Origin: Rickettsia endosymbiont of Ceutorhynchus obstrictus
Lineage (GTDB): Bacteria > Pseudomonadota > Alphaproteobacteria > Rickettsiales > Rickettsiaceae
DNA length: 64,000 nt
Assembly: GCF_964026565.1 (NCBI RefSeq)
Contig: NZ_OZ032162.1
Span: 1,736,001-1,800,000, forward strand
Direction of reading: 5' to 3'
Position 1 is the stretch's first letter; every line of letters starts with the position of its first letter. This document shows, piece by piece, positions 37,776 to 47,479 of the stretch. Made by a program: the position numbers and the translations under genes. Under the pieces are notes generated by a model. It worked only from the letters and a program-made list of their open reading frames with translations, was not told where the DNA came from and did not search any database.

Positions 37776-38507
37776 TTAAAAATTAAAGCCTATACCTGCT
37801 GAAATTACTAGGGGATTAAGCTTAACCTTAGAAGTTACGTTATTAGTGCCGACTAAATTTGATTTATAAGTAACTTTCGGACTTAAGAAAAATTGCCTTA
37901 CATCTAAATTGATTAACGTATCATCCTTAGCATAGAAATCTATTCCTATTTGCGCGACTGCTCCGTGACCGTTTTTAATTTTAAAAACTTTTGATTGAGT
38001 AAGTAAATAAGAACCGTGATAACCGACTCCTACATAAGGTCTTACACCTCCGTAAGGTGCAATATGATATTGTCCGGTAACGGTTGCCGGAATCATATAT
38101 AAATCTTTTCTTTTTCCAAGGTCGCTATTAACGCCGTAATTATTTGCTATATTACCTAAAGAAGAATATTTAGTACGTAAGACATTTACCCCTAGTGACA
38201 GCTCTGCGGCAAGATAGCTATTAAAGAATATAGTAGTCGAGGCATCTCCGCCATAACCGTTTTCAACAAATTTGCCGACTGAAACCGGCGTGCTACTCGT
38301 CGGAGGCGGTAAATTTTTCTGCGATGCACTAGACTGTATTCCCGCTAGCCGGACTTTGAACGTTAGGCTTCCTTCATTTTCATAATAATCCGTATCATAA
38401 TTCGATGTAGAATCTACATCATCATAACTTGTAGATTTTGCAAAACTATTAATACTTATACACGCAACAAATACAAATATCCCCAATTTTTTAACTATTC
38501 TTATCAT
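37776..38507 (-). CDS. OmpW-family outer membrane beta-barrel protein
   Basis: 243 residues with a signal peptide (IVKKLGIFVFVACISINSFA) cut before KSTS. A low-complexity acidic stretch (DDVDSTSNYDTDYYENE) follows, then the barrel: FKVRLAGIQSSAS, FFNSYLAAELSLGVNVLRTK, VTGQYHIAPYGGVRPYVGVG, INLDVRQFFLSP, and a C-terminal aromatic VISAGIGFNF for BAM recognition. OmpW proteins are small eight-stranded barrels. The gene has a good ribosome site (AAAAGG) and TATAAT at about 38540 on this strand. Confidence 0.85.
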   Translation of the reverse strand: MIRIVKKLGIFVFVACISINSFAKSTSYDDVDSTSNYDTDYYENEGSLTFKVRLAGIQSSASQKNLPPPTSSTPVSVGKFVENGYGGDASTTIFFNSYLAAELSLGVNVLRTKYSSLGNIANNYGVNSDLGKRKDLYMIPATVTGQYHIAPYGGVRPYVGVGYHGSYLLTQSKVFKIKNGHGAVAQIGIDFYAKDDTLINLDVRQFFLSPKVTYKSNLVGTNNVTSKVKLNPLVISAGIGFNF

Positions 38508-38666
38508 AAATTACAACCTTTTCTTGCTTAAAATAGATTGCTGTATTATACATAACCTTTTTGAAATTTTTATATAAACACACGGCAATTGTCATAAAAG
38601 ATAAAATTCTTCTATCATAAAAGCAAGACATTTAAATAAAAATAATTATAAATTGAGAGTAGATTA

Positions 38667-39554
38667 ATGAATAGTGCGCTAAAAACATATCTTACCGGTA
38701 TTAGCTGGTTTTTATTAAGCTTGATAAGTAGCGCTGCCAACGATATAACTACTAAATATCTCGGTATCCGCTTACATAGTTTTGAAGTAGCTTTTTTCCG
38801 TTTTCTTTTCAGCGCACTAATTTTATTACCGTTTGTTGCGTATTACGGCAAGGATACCTTAAAAACTAGCCGCCCGTTCGTTCATATATTAAGAGGAGTG
38901 TTATTATTTTTCGGTATGACGTCTTGGACTTACGGTCTTAGCATTGCTCCGGTAACTACCGCAACCGTTATTAGCTTCTCAATACCTTTATTCACCTTAG
39001 TACTTGCTATATTTTTTCTTAACGAAAATATTATTTGGCAGCGATGGGTAGTAACTTTAATCGGTCTTCTCGGCGTTGTAATAACTTTAAAACCGCATAC
39101 TAGCGACTTTAATCCTGAAATATTATTTTTTGTTCTGGCGGCTATATCATTTGCCATGCTGGATATTATCAATAAAAAATTCGTAGTAAAAGAATCGATG
39201 ATTAGTATGTTATTTTATTCGGCGATAGTTACCGCCATAGTGTCCGTACCGCCTGCAGTACAATATTGGCAAACTCCGACAATGTTTGAGTTACTATTAT
39301 TATTTATTTTGGGATGCGGCGGCAGTTTAATTTTATTCTTTTTACTTAAAGCATTTAGCTTAGTAGATGCTACCGCTACTGCTCCTTATAGATATTTAGA
39401 ATTAATAATTTCAGCTCTAGCGGCTTATTTAGTATTTAACGAATTGCCTGAAAAAAGTACTTTGCAAGGTGCTTTAATAATAATTCCCGCAACACTCTTT
39501 ATAATATATTCAGAAAAGAAAGTTATGAGTAAGAAAAATAAAGATATGGCGTAA
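38667..39554 (+). CDS. sam: S-adenosylmethionine transporter (DMT/EamA family)
   Basis: 295 residues with ten predicted membrane helices and two EamA repeats. It closely resembles the characterised Rickettsia prowazekii Sam carrier, which imports host S-adenosylmethionine: FEVAFFRFLFSALILLPFV, VHILRGVLLFFGMTSWTYGL, PVTTATVISFSIPLFTLVLA and AISFAMLDIINKKFV all match that protein's pattern. This fits a host-dependent cell. Intact. Repeats follow. Confidence 0.9.
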   Translation: MNSALKTYLTGISWFLLSLISSAANDITTKYLGIRLHSFEVAFFRFLFSALILLPFVAYYGKDTLKTSRPFVHILRGVLLFFGMTSWTYGLSIAPVTTATVISFSIPLFTLVLAIFFLNENIIWQRWVVTLIGLLGVVITLKPHTSDFNPEILFFVLAAISFAMLDIINKKFVVKESMISMLFYSAIVTAIVSVPPAVQYWQTPTMFELLLLFILGCGGSLILFFLLKAFSLVDATATAPYRYLELIISALAAYLVFNELPEKSTLQGALIIIPATLFIIYSEKKVMSKKNKDMA

Positions 39555-39875
39555 CTTAGAACTATGTCATTCTCGCCTGCGCGGGGCTTTGTTGCATGGC
39601 TCGATAAAAGCAGCAGTATGTCATTCTAGCTAAAAGCGGGAATCCAGAAAATAATAATTCCCATAGCATTCCTGGCTATTTTTTTCCTAGATTGCCACGT
39701 CGGGACTTTGTCCCTCCTCGCAATGACGATTCCGGTAGCCATGCAACAATGCCTGCACTTCCTCGCAATGACGGCTTACGTTTTTGCTCCTTAAGGTGAC
39801 ATCCATGCGCGAGGGAATGACATAGTTGTATTTTTTAACTAAGAACCACATCAAAATGTAAAAAATGTAATAATA
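39555..39875. repeat. Intergenic repeat region
   Basis: A repeat with a GGCTTTGTTGCATGG left end (about 39585) and CCATGCAACAATGCC right end (about 39739). Inside it a full hairpin repeat of the GIY-YIG-flanking family at 39687-39728 (CTAGATTGCCACG ... CCTCCTCGCAATGACG). No gene. Confidence 0.6.
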
Positions 39876-40199
39876 ATGAATAAAAGTAAGTTAATTTTTT
39901 CTACCGGTATTGCCAATACCTTTGAGTGGTATGATTATTTTTTATTTGGACATTTTGCACCTATTATAGGAGTCAAATTTTTTCCGAATAATGATCCGAA
40001 TGTTTCATTACTGCAAGCTTTCTTCGTATTTGCGGTAGGTTATTTAATGAGACCGGTCGGAGGGATATTTTTCGGCATTATCGGCGATAAATTCGGCAGA
40101 AAAATAGCCTTAACTAGTGCTATATTTTGTATGTCCGTCCCGACCGTATTAATCGGCATATTACCGACTTACCACATGTATGGACCTCCCCAATAATGC

Positions 40200-40511
40200 A
40201 AGAAAAAAATAATATTTAATAGTCAACAAGCAAATGCAGTCATGTATTCGGCTTATAATTGATAAATTACTTTAAATTTATCACTTTAAATTTATCAATT
40301 AGCCCTGATGGAATTCGCTACCTACTAACTTTTACTTATCACTTTTCCGGCTTCATTAGAGCCTGTGCGGTAATCAGTTTTTTTGTAGGTTAAGGTTTGT
40401 CTTATTTACCATCAATATTATTATCTCACGCATATTTCAGGTTGGAATATATTAGTCTCTATTTTAGAGTAATACTTATTAATATTTTATTTACTAAATT
40501 TTGTTAACTTA
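40200..40511 (-). ncRNA. Candidate guide (bridge/seek) RNA region of the IS1111-like element
   Basis: IS1111-type elements encode their guide RNA downstream of the transposase, and this 310-bp gap is in that position. It contains hairpin-forming DNA: TGATAAATTACTTTAAATTT followed by a tandem copy CTTTAAATTTATCA (about 40257-40298), and CCGGCTTCATTAGAGCCTG. No open frame. The RNA itself is inferred. Confidence 0.45.
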
Positions 40512-41561
40512 TCAGTTACAAACTTTAGTTTCATTATAATCATTGCCGGTGCGTAATACTGCAAATACTACTCGTGCTAATTTATTCGCTATTGCAACAG
40601 TAGTTTTATTATGCCCACATCGTTCTAATAAATTAAACATCCATTTAGTAAATTTACTAAAATCTTTTTTATTTTTTTGTGCTTCAGTTGTAAACCTTAG
40701 CTTAGCATTTAATACCGCTCTTGCTCCTTGAATTAATAAAGTACGTAAATAAGTATCACCTCTCTTGCTTATACTAAGTAACCTTTCTTTACCTCCACTC
40801 GAATATTGTTTTGGTACTAAACCAAGCCAAGTTGATAATTGTCTACCATTACTAAAATTTTTTGCATTACCTATCGAAGCTATTAATGCTGTAGCAGTAA
40901 TTAAACCTATACCGGGTATAGCTGTTAATCGTTTATATTCTTCTAACTCACCTGCTAGTATTTTTAATCTTTTTTCTAACTCTATTATTTTTTTATCATT
41001 ATCTACAAATTCTTCTTTCAACTCGCTAAACGTTTGATAACTAAGACGGCTTAAAGTTTCACTATCTAAAATCTCTGTTAATTTACTGATAACTTTATTT
41101 ATCCCTTGTGGAATAATTAAGCCAAATTCATACAATAATCCTCTAATCTCATTAGCTAGTGCAGTACGATTTCTTACTAGCCTTGCTCTTATTCTATGAA
41201 TTGATAAAATATCCTGCTGCTCTACACTTTTGATTGGTACAAATCTCATATTTGGTCTCGCTACTGCTTCGCATATTGCTTCTGCATCAGCTTGGTCGTT
41301 CTTATTAGTTTTAACATATGGTTTTACAAATTGTGGTGCTATCAATTTAACCTCATGTCCTAATTTTGTTATTTCTCTTCCCCAATAATTAGCTCCGCCG
41401 CATGCCTCCATTCCTACTAAACATTTTGGTAAATTAGCTATAAAGCTTAATACTTGATCCCTAATCAATTTTTTCTTTAATATTGTCTTGCCGTTTTTAT
41501 CTACTCCATGTATTTGAAAAATTCTTTTTGCAATATCTATGCCAATTGTGTTAACTTCCAT
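40512..41561 (-). CDS. IS110-family transposase
   Basis: 349 residues, full length. DEDD-type N-terminal domain with GIDIAKRIFQIHGVD, VGMEACGGANYWGRE and TNKNDQADAEAICEAVARP (the acidic residues), then the C-terminal transposase_20 domain with LTAIPGIGLITATALIASIG, NGRQLSTWLGLVPKQYSSGG and ISKRGDTYLRTLLIQGAR. Intact, so the element may be active. Confidence 0.95.
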   Translation of the reverse strand: MEVNTIGIDIAKRIFQIHGVDKNGKTILKKKLIRDQVLSFIANLPKCLVGMEACGGANYWGREITKLGHEVKLIAPQFVKPYVKTNKNDQADAEAICEAVARPNMRFVPIKSVEQQDILSIHRIRARLVRNRTALANEIRGLLYEFGLIIPQGINKVISKLTEILDSETLSRLSYQTFSELKEEFVDNDKKIIELEKRLKILAGELEEYKRLTAIPGIGLITATALIASIGNAKNFSNGRQLSTWLGLVPKQYSSGGKERLLSISKRGDTYLRTLLIQGARAVLNAKLRFTTEAQKNKKDFSKFTKWMFNLLERCGHNKTTVAIANKLARVVFAVLRTGNDYNETKVCN

Positions 41562-42613
41562 TTGGACCTCCTTATTGTTGTCTAGGATTAATTTCCTATT
41601 CTAGAACTATAACTACTGTTATTGATTCTGTATATAGGGAGGTCCATTCCATTACTATAGGTATTACGGCAACTATATTAATGTTCCTGGTACGCATACT
41701 GCAGGGTCTTTCAATGGGCGGCGCGCTTACTGGTTCTATTTCCTTTGTTATTGAACATACGAATAAAAAACAACGAGGTTTTACCGGCAGTATTTCGATG
41801 TCTAGTATTTGTACGGGGTTATTACTCGGCTCTTTTGTTTCCTACCTCACTAAAAATGTTTTAACTACCGCTCAATTTGACAATTTCGGTTGGAGAATCC
41901 CGTTCTTGCTAGGCTTTTTTATCTTATTTGCCGGACTTTATATCCAAAAACATACTCCTGAAACTCCGGATTTTAAAAATCTCAAAAAACATCATAAAAT
42001 TTTAAATTCTCCTCTAAAAAGAGTTATCGTTAAGCATTGGTTCGATATATTAATATCTATATTTATTAATGCGCCCGGGTCATTAATATTTTATCTGCAT
42101 GCAATTTATTTGGTATCATTTTTAAAAATTAACCGCGGCTTTACGGAAAATGAAGTAAATAGCCTTGCTAGCATATGCTATATAATTATGATAGTTATAA
42201 CTCTGCTTAGCGGCTATTTATCGGACTTAATAGGACGCAGACGAATTTTTGTCATAAATTTATTCATTATTATTGCAGCAACACCGTTTTTGATTAAAAT
42301 ATTTGAAACCGGCAGTTTTACCGAAGTAATTATTTCACAAATGATAATGGCGGTTTTAGCAGGTAGCTATATCGGACCGGAGCCGGCCTTACAAGCAGAA
42401 TTTTATCCAATAAATATCCGTAATACTGCGCTTTCCTTGTCTTATAACACGGCAACTAGTATTTTTGGCGGAACTGCTCCGCTTGTTGTAGAGTATTTAG
42501 TACAAAAAACAGGGCATGTAACTTCGGCGGTTTACTATATAATGTTATTAAGTATATTGGGACTAGTTGCATTATCTTTTTATAAAGATCGTTCAGAAAT
42601 GGAAGAATTATAA

Positions 42614-43176
42614 AAATAAATGATTTTCAATTAATTTTTCCTTGACCTATATAATAATATATGGCAAAAGAGTTTTAATTGATGTTATTCTCATGGGGTG
42701 TTGTTGGGGGATAAATTTAAAGCAGTTGGAATGTCATTCCCGTAACCTTTTATGTCATTCCCGCGCGGGCGCATGGCTCATAATTTACTGTATTATGGTT
42801 ATTACAAGTATGGTGTCATCTAGTTGCTTGACCCACTACTGTACGAACGTTGAAAAAAGGCTGTGTCATGCCGTGACTTGATCACGGCATCCAGGAAAAT
42901 AAAGCCATATTAGACTTATTTTAGAATCTTTTTATGATATTATAAGCTGGATTCCGTGGTCGTAGCCACGGAATGACAGAATTTTTACCTCTTTATTTAA
43001 ACGTTCGTACAGTAGTGGGCTTGACCACGGTATCCAGAAAAAATTAAAAAGCCTAACTGGATGCCGTGGTCAAGCCACGGCATGACACCGCGGTACTTTT
43101 AAAAAATACTCAAAATATAGTAATTTTTGATCCATGCAACAAGACCGGCTCGCAATGACGCCTTTCTTAAATTTCA
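42614..43176. repeat. Repeat cluster upstream of tRNA-Thr
   Basis: ATGTCATTCCCG ends (42731, 42752), the MITE at 42834-43017, and a copy of the 37343-37432 unit at 43018-43086 follow. CCATGCAACAAGACC is near 43132. Short frames here are repeats. No gene. Confidence 0.65.
42834..43017. mobile_element. 184-bp MITE-like element, copy 5
   Basis: Same ends and interior orientation as copy 3. Flanks TGCTTGACC (42825-42833) and GGCTTGACC (43018-43026), 8 of 9 bases identical. Confidence 0.88.
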
Positions 43177-43251
43177 GCTGCCATAGCTCAGCGGTAGAGC
43201 ACATCATTGGTAATGATGAGGTCGGGGGTTCAAATCCCCCTGGCAGCACCA
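43177..43251 (+). tRNA. tRNA-Thr (anticodon GGU)
   Basis: 75 nt with encoded CCA. Acceptor GCTGCCA/TGGCAGC, D arm GCTCAGCGGTAGAGC, anticodon stem CATCA/TGATG with loop TTGGTAA (GGT), T arm GGGGGTTCAAATCCCCC. It marks the left border of the plasmid/phage-like region, a usual integration site. Confidence 0.95.
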
Positions 43252-43388
43252 GTTCCTATCGGGTTTTCAGGGCTTTTTTATTCTCTTTCAAATTTCATAT
43301 GTTCCTTTTATTCGCCTTTCGGCTTAATTTTCGATCTAGGTAATACCTCGCCAAGCCTCTTCTTAACTGGGTTTCAGAAGGAGGGCGT

Positions 43389-44884
43389 ATGCAAAAAATA
43401 GTTACACCTTTTCCTACTTCCACAACTGTAAATGATACTATTTTTTATAATTTAGTCGGTAATTTTATACCGCCTGAATGGCGTAATTTGACTTCTAGCG
43501 ACGGTAAAGTTTTAAGTAAAACCGCTCGGCAAGTTTTATCATTGATAGTTTCGCTATTACAAAATGATCAGATTTTAGAGAGGGCAAATGATGAATTAAA
43601 TGAATTGCAAAAAAGTTATTATTATTTTGAGCAACTACTCGGAGTTTGTCAGCGTCGTATTAGGCAGTGCTTGCTGGAATTGCGTGACGGCGTTTTATTC
43701 AACTTACTTTAAATACGGTGATAAAAAATTACGTAAAATGCCGTAACGTGCCATGTATAAAACTTGTAAAAAATTTTGAGCCTTACCGACAAAATTTTTC
43801 AGCTGAACCTGAAAAAAATTGCAGCTGTGCCTGTAAAAATTTTTACCCAGACAATATAATAGATAATAGTATATCTATAAATAAATCTAGATATCTCGGC
43901 GAATCTAATTTTATAAATAAAAATTTAGAAATAAATAATAAAAATGACCTTGCCGAGAATCCTCTACCTTCACCGGAGGCTAATCCTCATTCAGCCGATT
44001 CGGCTATTTCCTCTAATCCGATTTCTACGCTTATCGATAAGGCAAAACAATGGTGCGGCGGTAAGAAATTATCCGAATTCCATCCGTTAACCGAAGAAGA
44101 TATAGGCATATTACAACTTAGATCAAACCGAGAATTTAATTTAAATTTCACTAATCAATTACTGCTGAAACTTGCTGAGCAATACCCAAATAATAAATTT
44201 TATAACAAAAAAGCAGTTTTAAATTACATGGCTAAAGCTTTAACTTATGAGCTGCGACAAGCTCCGGTTGTGAATAACGACGGCTTTAAGTTTAAAGTGG
44301 ATGAGGTTACTAAAGCACGAGATGAATATTTAGCTGAAAAAGAATATAGCTTGGATACGAGTCAAAAGGCGTTATTAGAGCGAAAGATAGCGGCAGTTTT
44401 TGAACCGGATATCGCTGACCATTTATTACGCTCTTGTGAGTTTTCTAAAATTGCCTCGGAGGCTTATCAACTAAAATTAACAAAAAATATTACTTTGTCC
44501 GATTATGTTAAAACTCGATTGCTTCAAGAAATACAAGCGGTGTATGGGCGGGAAATACAGCGTTTGGAAATCTTACCTTTTACCGGCAATGCGCCTAAAC
44601 AAACAGCAAAAACGCTTAGCAACGGCTATATCGGGCTTGCGGGGTTAAATCCTAATTCGATATGGTATAAAGTAAGGCAATATTTGATAGCACATTACGG
44701 CGAGGCTGTGGATAAATCTTGGTTTAGTAGATTAGAAGCGGTTGAAGAAAATAACGATTCAAAACAAATAAAACTTAAACCGGAAACCCCTTTTATAGGG
44801 GCGTGGATCATCGGTAAATACTCTACGGCATTAAGGCTAGCTTGTGAAAGTTATAATTTTACTTTTGAATTAGTAAAAGCCTAA
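43389..44884 (+). pseudogene. Plasmid-type replication initiator with DnaA-N-like C-terminus, frameshifted
   Basis: Good ribosome site AAGGAGG before ATG 43389. The first part (to 43712) has a winged-helix-like segment, YYYFEQLLGVCQRRIRQCLL followed by ELRDG. One base appears missing near 43690: the homologous continuation RFIQLTLNTVIKNYVKCRN lies in the next frame, which is open to 44884. The C-terminal about 80 residues (SIWYKVRQYLIAHYGEAVDK, then SWFSRLEAVEEN, PFIGAWIIGKYSTALRLA) resemble DnaA domain I, as in replication proteins of Rickettsia plasmids. A GTG-started second part (43718) could be made alone. Domain assignment is by eye. Confidence 0.65.
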
Positions 44885-45363
44885 TTCTCTTTAGTTTTAT
44901 TGTTAAGAGTTTTTGATACTTTTAAATATATTTTTAGGATTTTCTCGGCTAGGTTTTTGTCCATAAGATTTTTGAAATTCTTAGAAATCTTACCCGTAGA
45001 GGTAAAAAAGTTACCTCGGTTATTAATTATAATGTTCGCTAATAATTCATAATTTCCTAGCCAAGCGATTAACTCCATTCCATAACAGGGCGAAGCTAAC
45101 ATACCCTTTTTATTATATTTAATAGGTATTAAGTCGCATTCAAAAGCTATTATTTCGTTGAAAATTAAAGGTTCAAAACATATATGATAATCTAAGTTAT
45201 TACTACAAAATATTAAATCAAGCCTATCCTCCGGCGAATTATTCTTATTAGTTATTTCCGGCTTGTCTTTGTAATACGTAGTAATTAATTCGTCGTTATA
45301 TTCTAACGCTTCAGCCTTGCCATTAGTTGTAAAGTCTATTTTACGTTCTTTAGAAATAATCAT
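44881..45363 (-). CDS. Hypothetical protein, 160 residues
   Basis: Not recognised. Acidic, with many Asn, no membrane segment. The ATG is preceded by GAGGTT. Its stop overlaps the stop of the replication gene by 4 bp on the opposite strand. Base composition is like the neighbouring unknown genes. Probably accessory cargo. Confidence 0.5.
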   Translation of the reverse strand: MIISKERKIDFTTNGKAEALEYNDELITTYYKDKPEITNKNNSPEDRLDLIFCSNNLDYHICFEPLIFNEIIAFECDLIPIKYNKKGMLASPCYGMELIAWLGNYELLANIIINNRGNFFTSTGKISKNFKNLMDKNLAEKILKIYLKVSKTLNNKTKEN

Positions 45364-45922
45364 AAATTAACCTCGTTTTTTATTGTTAATTATTAATTGT
45401 TAAGTTTATTAAAGTTTTAAATTTCACAATTTATTAATAGTTAAGTTGTTATTGTGATCTATTTACTTCATAACGATAAAAAAATATTTTTTTATAAATT
45501 TATTTATTACTATTGTTAGTGTAATTTTTTTACTTATATATAATTATTAGTTTTTTTGTCGTTATCCTATCGATGTCATGAAGTAATTTTGAAGTCAAGG
45601 CGGGAAATCATTATTTTTATTATTATTGTAATTATTTTTACTACTGTCTCTTTTTGGCGGTAAAAGGGTAAAAACCTGATAAGAATAAGGATTTGTAAGT
45701 TTGTTACAAACTTTATAAAGTAGGAAAGATAAGTATTTACGATTTTTTATTACTATTTTATTGTTATTATAATTATTTTTATTAGTGTCTCTTTCTTGCG
45801 GCAAAGTTAGGGAATTTAAATATTTGGGCTATATTTTATTATAAAAACTATAAAATAATAAATTTGCTATTTTTCGTTAGCAATTAAATATAGCTAGCAA
45901 TTATTAATTACTAGCTATATTA

Positions 45923-46093
45923 ATACTAATTATTATTTAACTTATAATTTTTTATTTTTAAAAGAAGAATTAGAAGATTTTTATTAAGAAATGTTTAATA
46001 TTTAATTACTAAACATAATAAGGATATTATTTATATTAATAGTTAATGATAAGTAATTCATAAATTACTTATCTGTTTATAGATTAATTGTAT
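45923..46093. repeat. Direct repeat A (about 170 bp, partner at 46915-47081)
   Basis: Starts AATACTAATTATTATT and ends TATAGATTAATTGTAT in both copies, with scattered differences. The copies bracket the gene at 46265-46684 with 821 bp between them. Orientation is the same. Confidence 0.7.
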
Positions 46094-46225
46094 TACTTAA
46101 GTAAAAAAATAATTAGGTTACTACCCCCGAAACAATAACAACGCTTATATAATATTTTGTGCTAATTAAATTATTATTATTAAATAAAGCTTAAATTAAA
46201 CTTATATAGTGCTTATAAAAGAAAA

Positions 46226-46249
46226 GTTAAGCTTATAAATTAGCTTAAC
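46226..46249 (-). terminator. Predicted terminator of the 46265-46684 gene
   Basis: Hairpin GTTAAGC-loop-GCTTAAC (46226-46232 with 46243-46249), followed on the minus strand by TTTTCTTTT. It lies 15 bp after the stop. Confidence 0.55.
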
Positions 46250-46264
46250 TTTAGGCTTTTTTTA

Positions 46265-46684
46265 TCAACGATAGCTATTTAAATAAAATACTTTATCATT
46301 GTAAACTTCGGTACTTTTTTTAGTTACTTGTTGAGCGTATTTTTCTAATTGCGTTTCGTAACAGTGAAACCAACCATCATTTAAATCTCTACATAAAGCG
46401 ATCAAGTTTTTACCCTCATAACTAAAAGGAAGAAAACCTTGCTTCATAATTAATTCTTCTTTAAAAGTTTGGGTTTCATGTGGTTCATAATATATATTCC
46501 AAGCAGTCAAATCCTCATAAATTTTTTGGTATATATTATTAAAATGTTTATTTTTTCTGTAATATTCTATTATTAATTTAAAATTAAATTCTACTTCGCC
46601 TTGAAAAAAAGCTCTAGTCAAATCATGTTTGTCAATATTATGAAGCTTATAAAAATTAGTACCGTCAATTTTAACGTTAAACAT
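46265..46684 (-). CDS. Hypothetical protein, 139 residues
   Basis: Not recognised. Rich in Tyr, Phe and Asn, no signal peptide or membrane segment. Starts MFNVKIDGTNFYKLHNIDKH. A terminator-like hairpin follows it. It lies between two long direct repeats. Confidence 0.5.
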   Translation of the reverse strand: MFNVKIDGTNFYKLHNIDKHDLTRAFFQGEVEFNFKLIIEYYRKNKHFNNIYQKIYEDLTAWNIYYEPHETQTFKEELIMKQGFLPFSYEGKNLIALCRDLNDGWFHCYETQLEKYAQQVTKKSTEVYNDKVFYLNSYR

Positions 46685-47479
46685 AAAAAACCTATTATTA
46701 ATTGTTAAGTTTATAGTTAGTAATTATTAATATATAAAACGTTATTAGTTAATTAACGCTTTAGACCACCATTACCGTGGGAAATTTTGGAAGTACAGCG
46801 GATAAAATAATAATTTTTATAATTTTTTTAATATTTACCAAAATTATAAAAATTTTGTGACTTTTCAACGGCAATAAGAGGAACATTGAACAAAACAACG
46901 AAATAATAAAGAATAATACTAATTATTATTAACTTATAATTTTTTATTTTTTGAAAGAAAATCAGAAGAGTTTTATTAGGAAATATTTAATATTTAATTA
47001 TTAAATATAATAAAGATATTATTTATATAAATAGTTAATAATAAGTAAGTAGTTATTTATATATTTATAGATTAATTGTATGAGCAGGAAGAAATTATAG
47101 TAATTATAATATTTATTTTCCCCGTTATTCGTTGCCCGGAACATATAAGGAGCATATGAAACTAAAAGCCTAATCAAATCCTTATAGTTATTAGGGTTCT
47201 AAGTGTTTAGCCCTCTGATGGAGCAGCAGAGGGCTAAGGATAATTTAACAAATTAAGGCAAATATTGTTGTTTTTTAGCCACTTTTTGCCGTTTTTTCTT
47301 ATTTTTTTGCCGGATCTGAGACTTAAATCTACGGTAGGGGGTAGTTTGGCTTTAGGAAGGGGGTTGGGGGGAGTTTGAAAAAATTTTTGCGGAGGGAATT
47401 AATCGGTTAATAAAAAAAAATTTTCCGTTTTTTGATAAATTTATATTTTTGTAAATAGCTAATCTATTCAAATAATAAT
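46685..47479. other. AT-rich intergenic region with direct repeat B and a G-rich patch
   Basis: Contains direct repeat B (46915-47081). A G-rich patch at 47333-47372 (TAGGGGGTAG, AAGGGGGTTGGGGGGAG) is unusual in this AT-rich setting. CCCTCTG and CAGAGGG at 47211-47232 are inverted around ATGGAGCA. No gene seen. Confidence 0.5.
46915..47081. repeat. Direct repeat B (partner of 45923-46093)
   Basis: Shares AATACTAATTATTATT, AACTTATAATTTTTTATTTTT, TTTAATATTTAATTA and TATAGATTAATTGTAT with the first copy. Clearly related, but with several small indels and substitutions. Confidence 0.7.

Larger units (their letters stand above)
40176..41653. mobile_element. IS110-family insertion sequence, IS1111-like, about 1.48 kb
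   Basis: One transposase. Sub-terminal inverted repeats GGACCTCCC (40182-40190) and GGGAGGTCC (about 41636-41644) lie several bases inside the ends, as in the IS1111 subgroup. Exact ends are inferred from restoring the MFS frame (CCAC|ACTATAGG) and may be off by a few bases. About 310 bp of non-coding DNA lie downstream of the transposase and only about 90 bp upstream. Confidence 0.8.
39876..42613 (+). pseudogene. MFS transporter (ProP-like) split by an IS110-type element
   Basis: The 5' part (39876 to about 40175) shows the MFS metabolite/H+ symporter start FEWYDYFLFGHFAPIIGVKF and RPVGGIFFGIIGDKFGRK. The 3' part resumes at about 41654 (TIGITATILMFLVRILQGLS, GGALTGSISFVIEHT) and runs to 42613 with the remaining helices. 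Joining ...LPTYH and TIGITATI restores the usual family sequence. Rickettsia carry many ProP paralogues, so loss of one is tolerable. The substrate is not predictable. Confidence 0.85.
45364..46264. other. AT-rich region with repeats, possible origin region
   Basis: No convincing gene in 900 bp. Two similar 50-bp blocks ending in GTCTCTTT(T/C)TGGCGG-like sequence lie at about 45611-45660 and 45755-45805. A block at 45923-46093 recurs as a direct repeat at 46915-47081. A low-complexity Asn-rich frame at 45595-45804 comes from the first pair and is not taken as a gene. Confidence 0.5.

Noticed and set aside
42642..42881. 79-codon frame before tRNA-Thr
   Set aside because: Runs through repeats and the MITE end; not conserved in form at other copies.
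43718..44884. Independent GTG-started gene
   Set aside because: Upstream in-frame residues RFIQLTLNTV continue the preceding gene's domain, so it is better seen as the second half of one initiator.
45595..45804. 69-codon frame rich in Asn and Lys
   Set aside because: Low-complexity read-through of two similar repeats; no ribosome site or family likeness.
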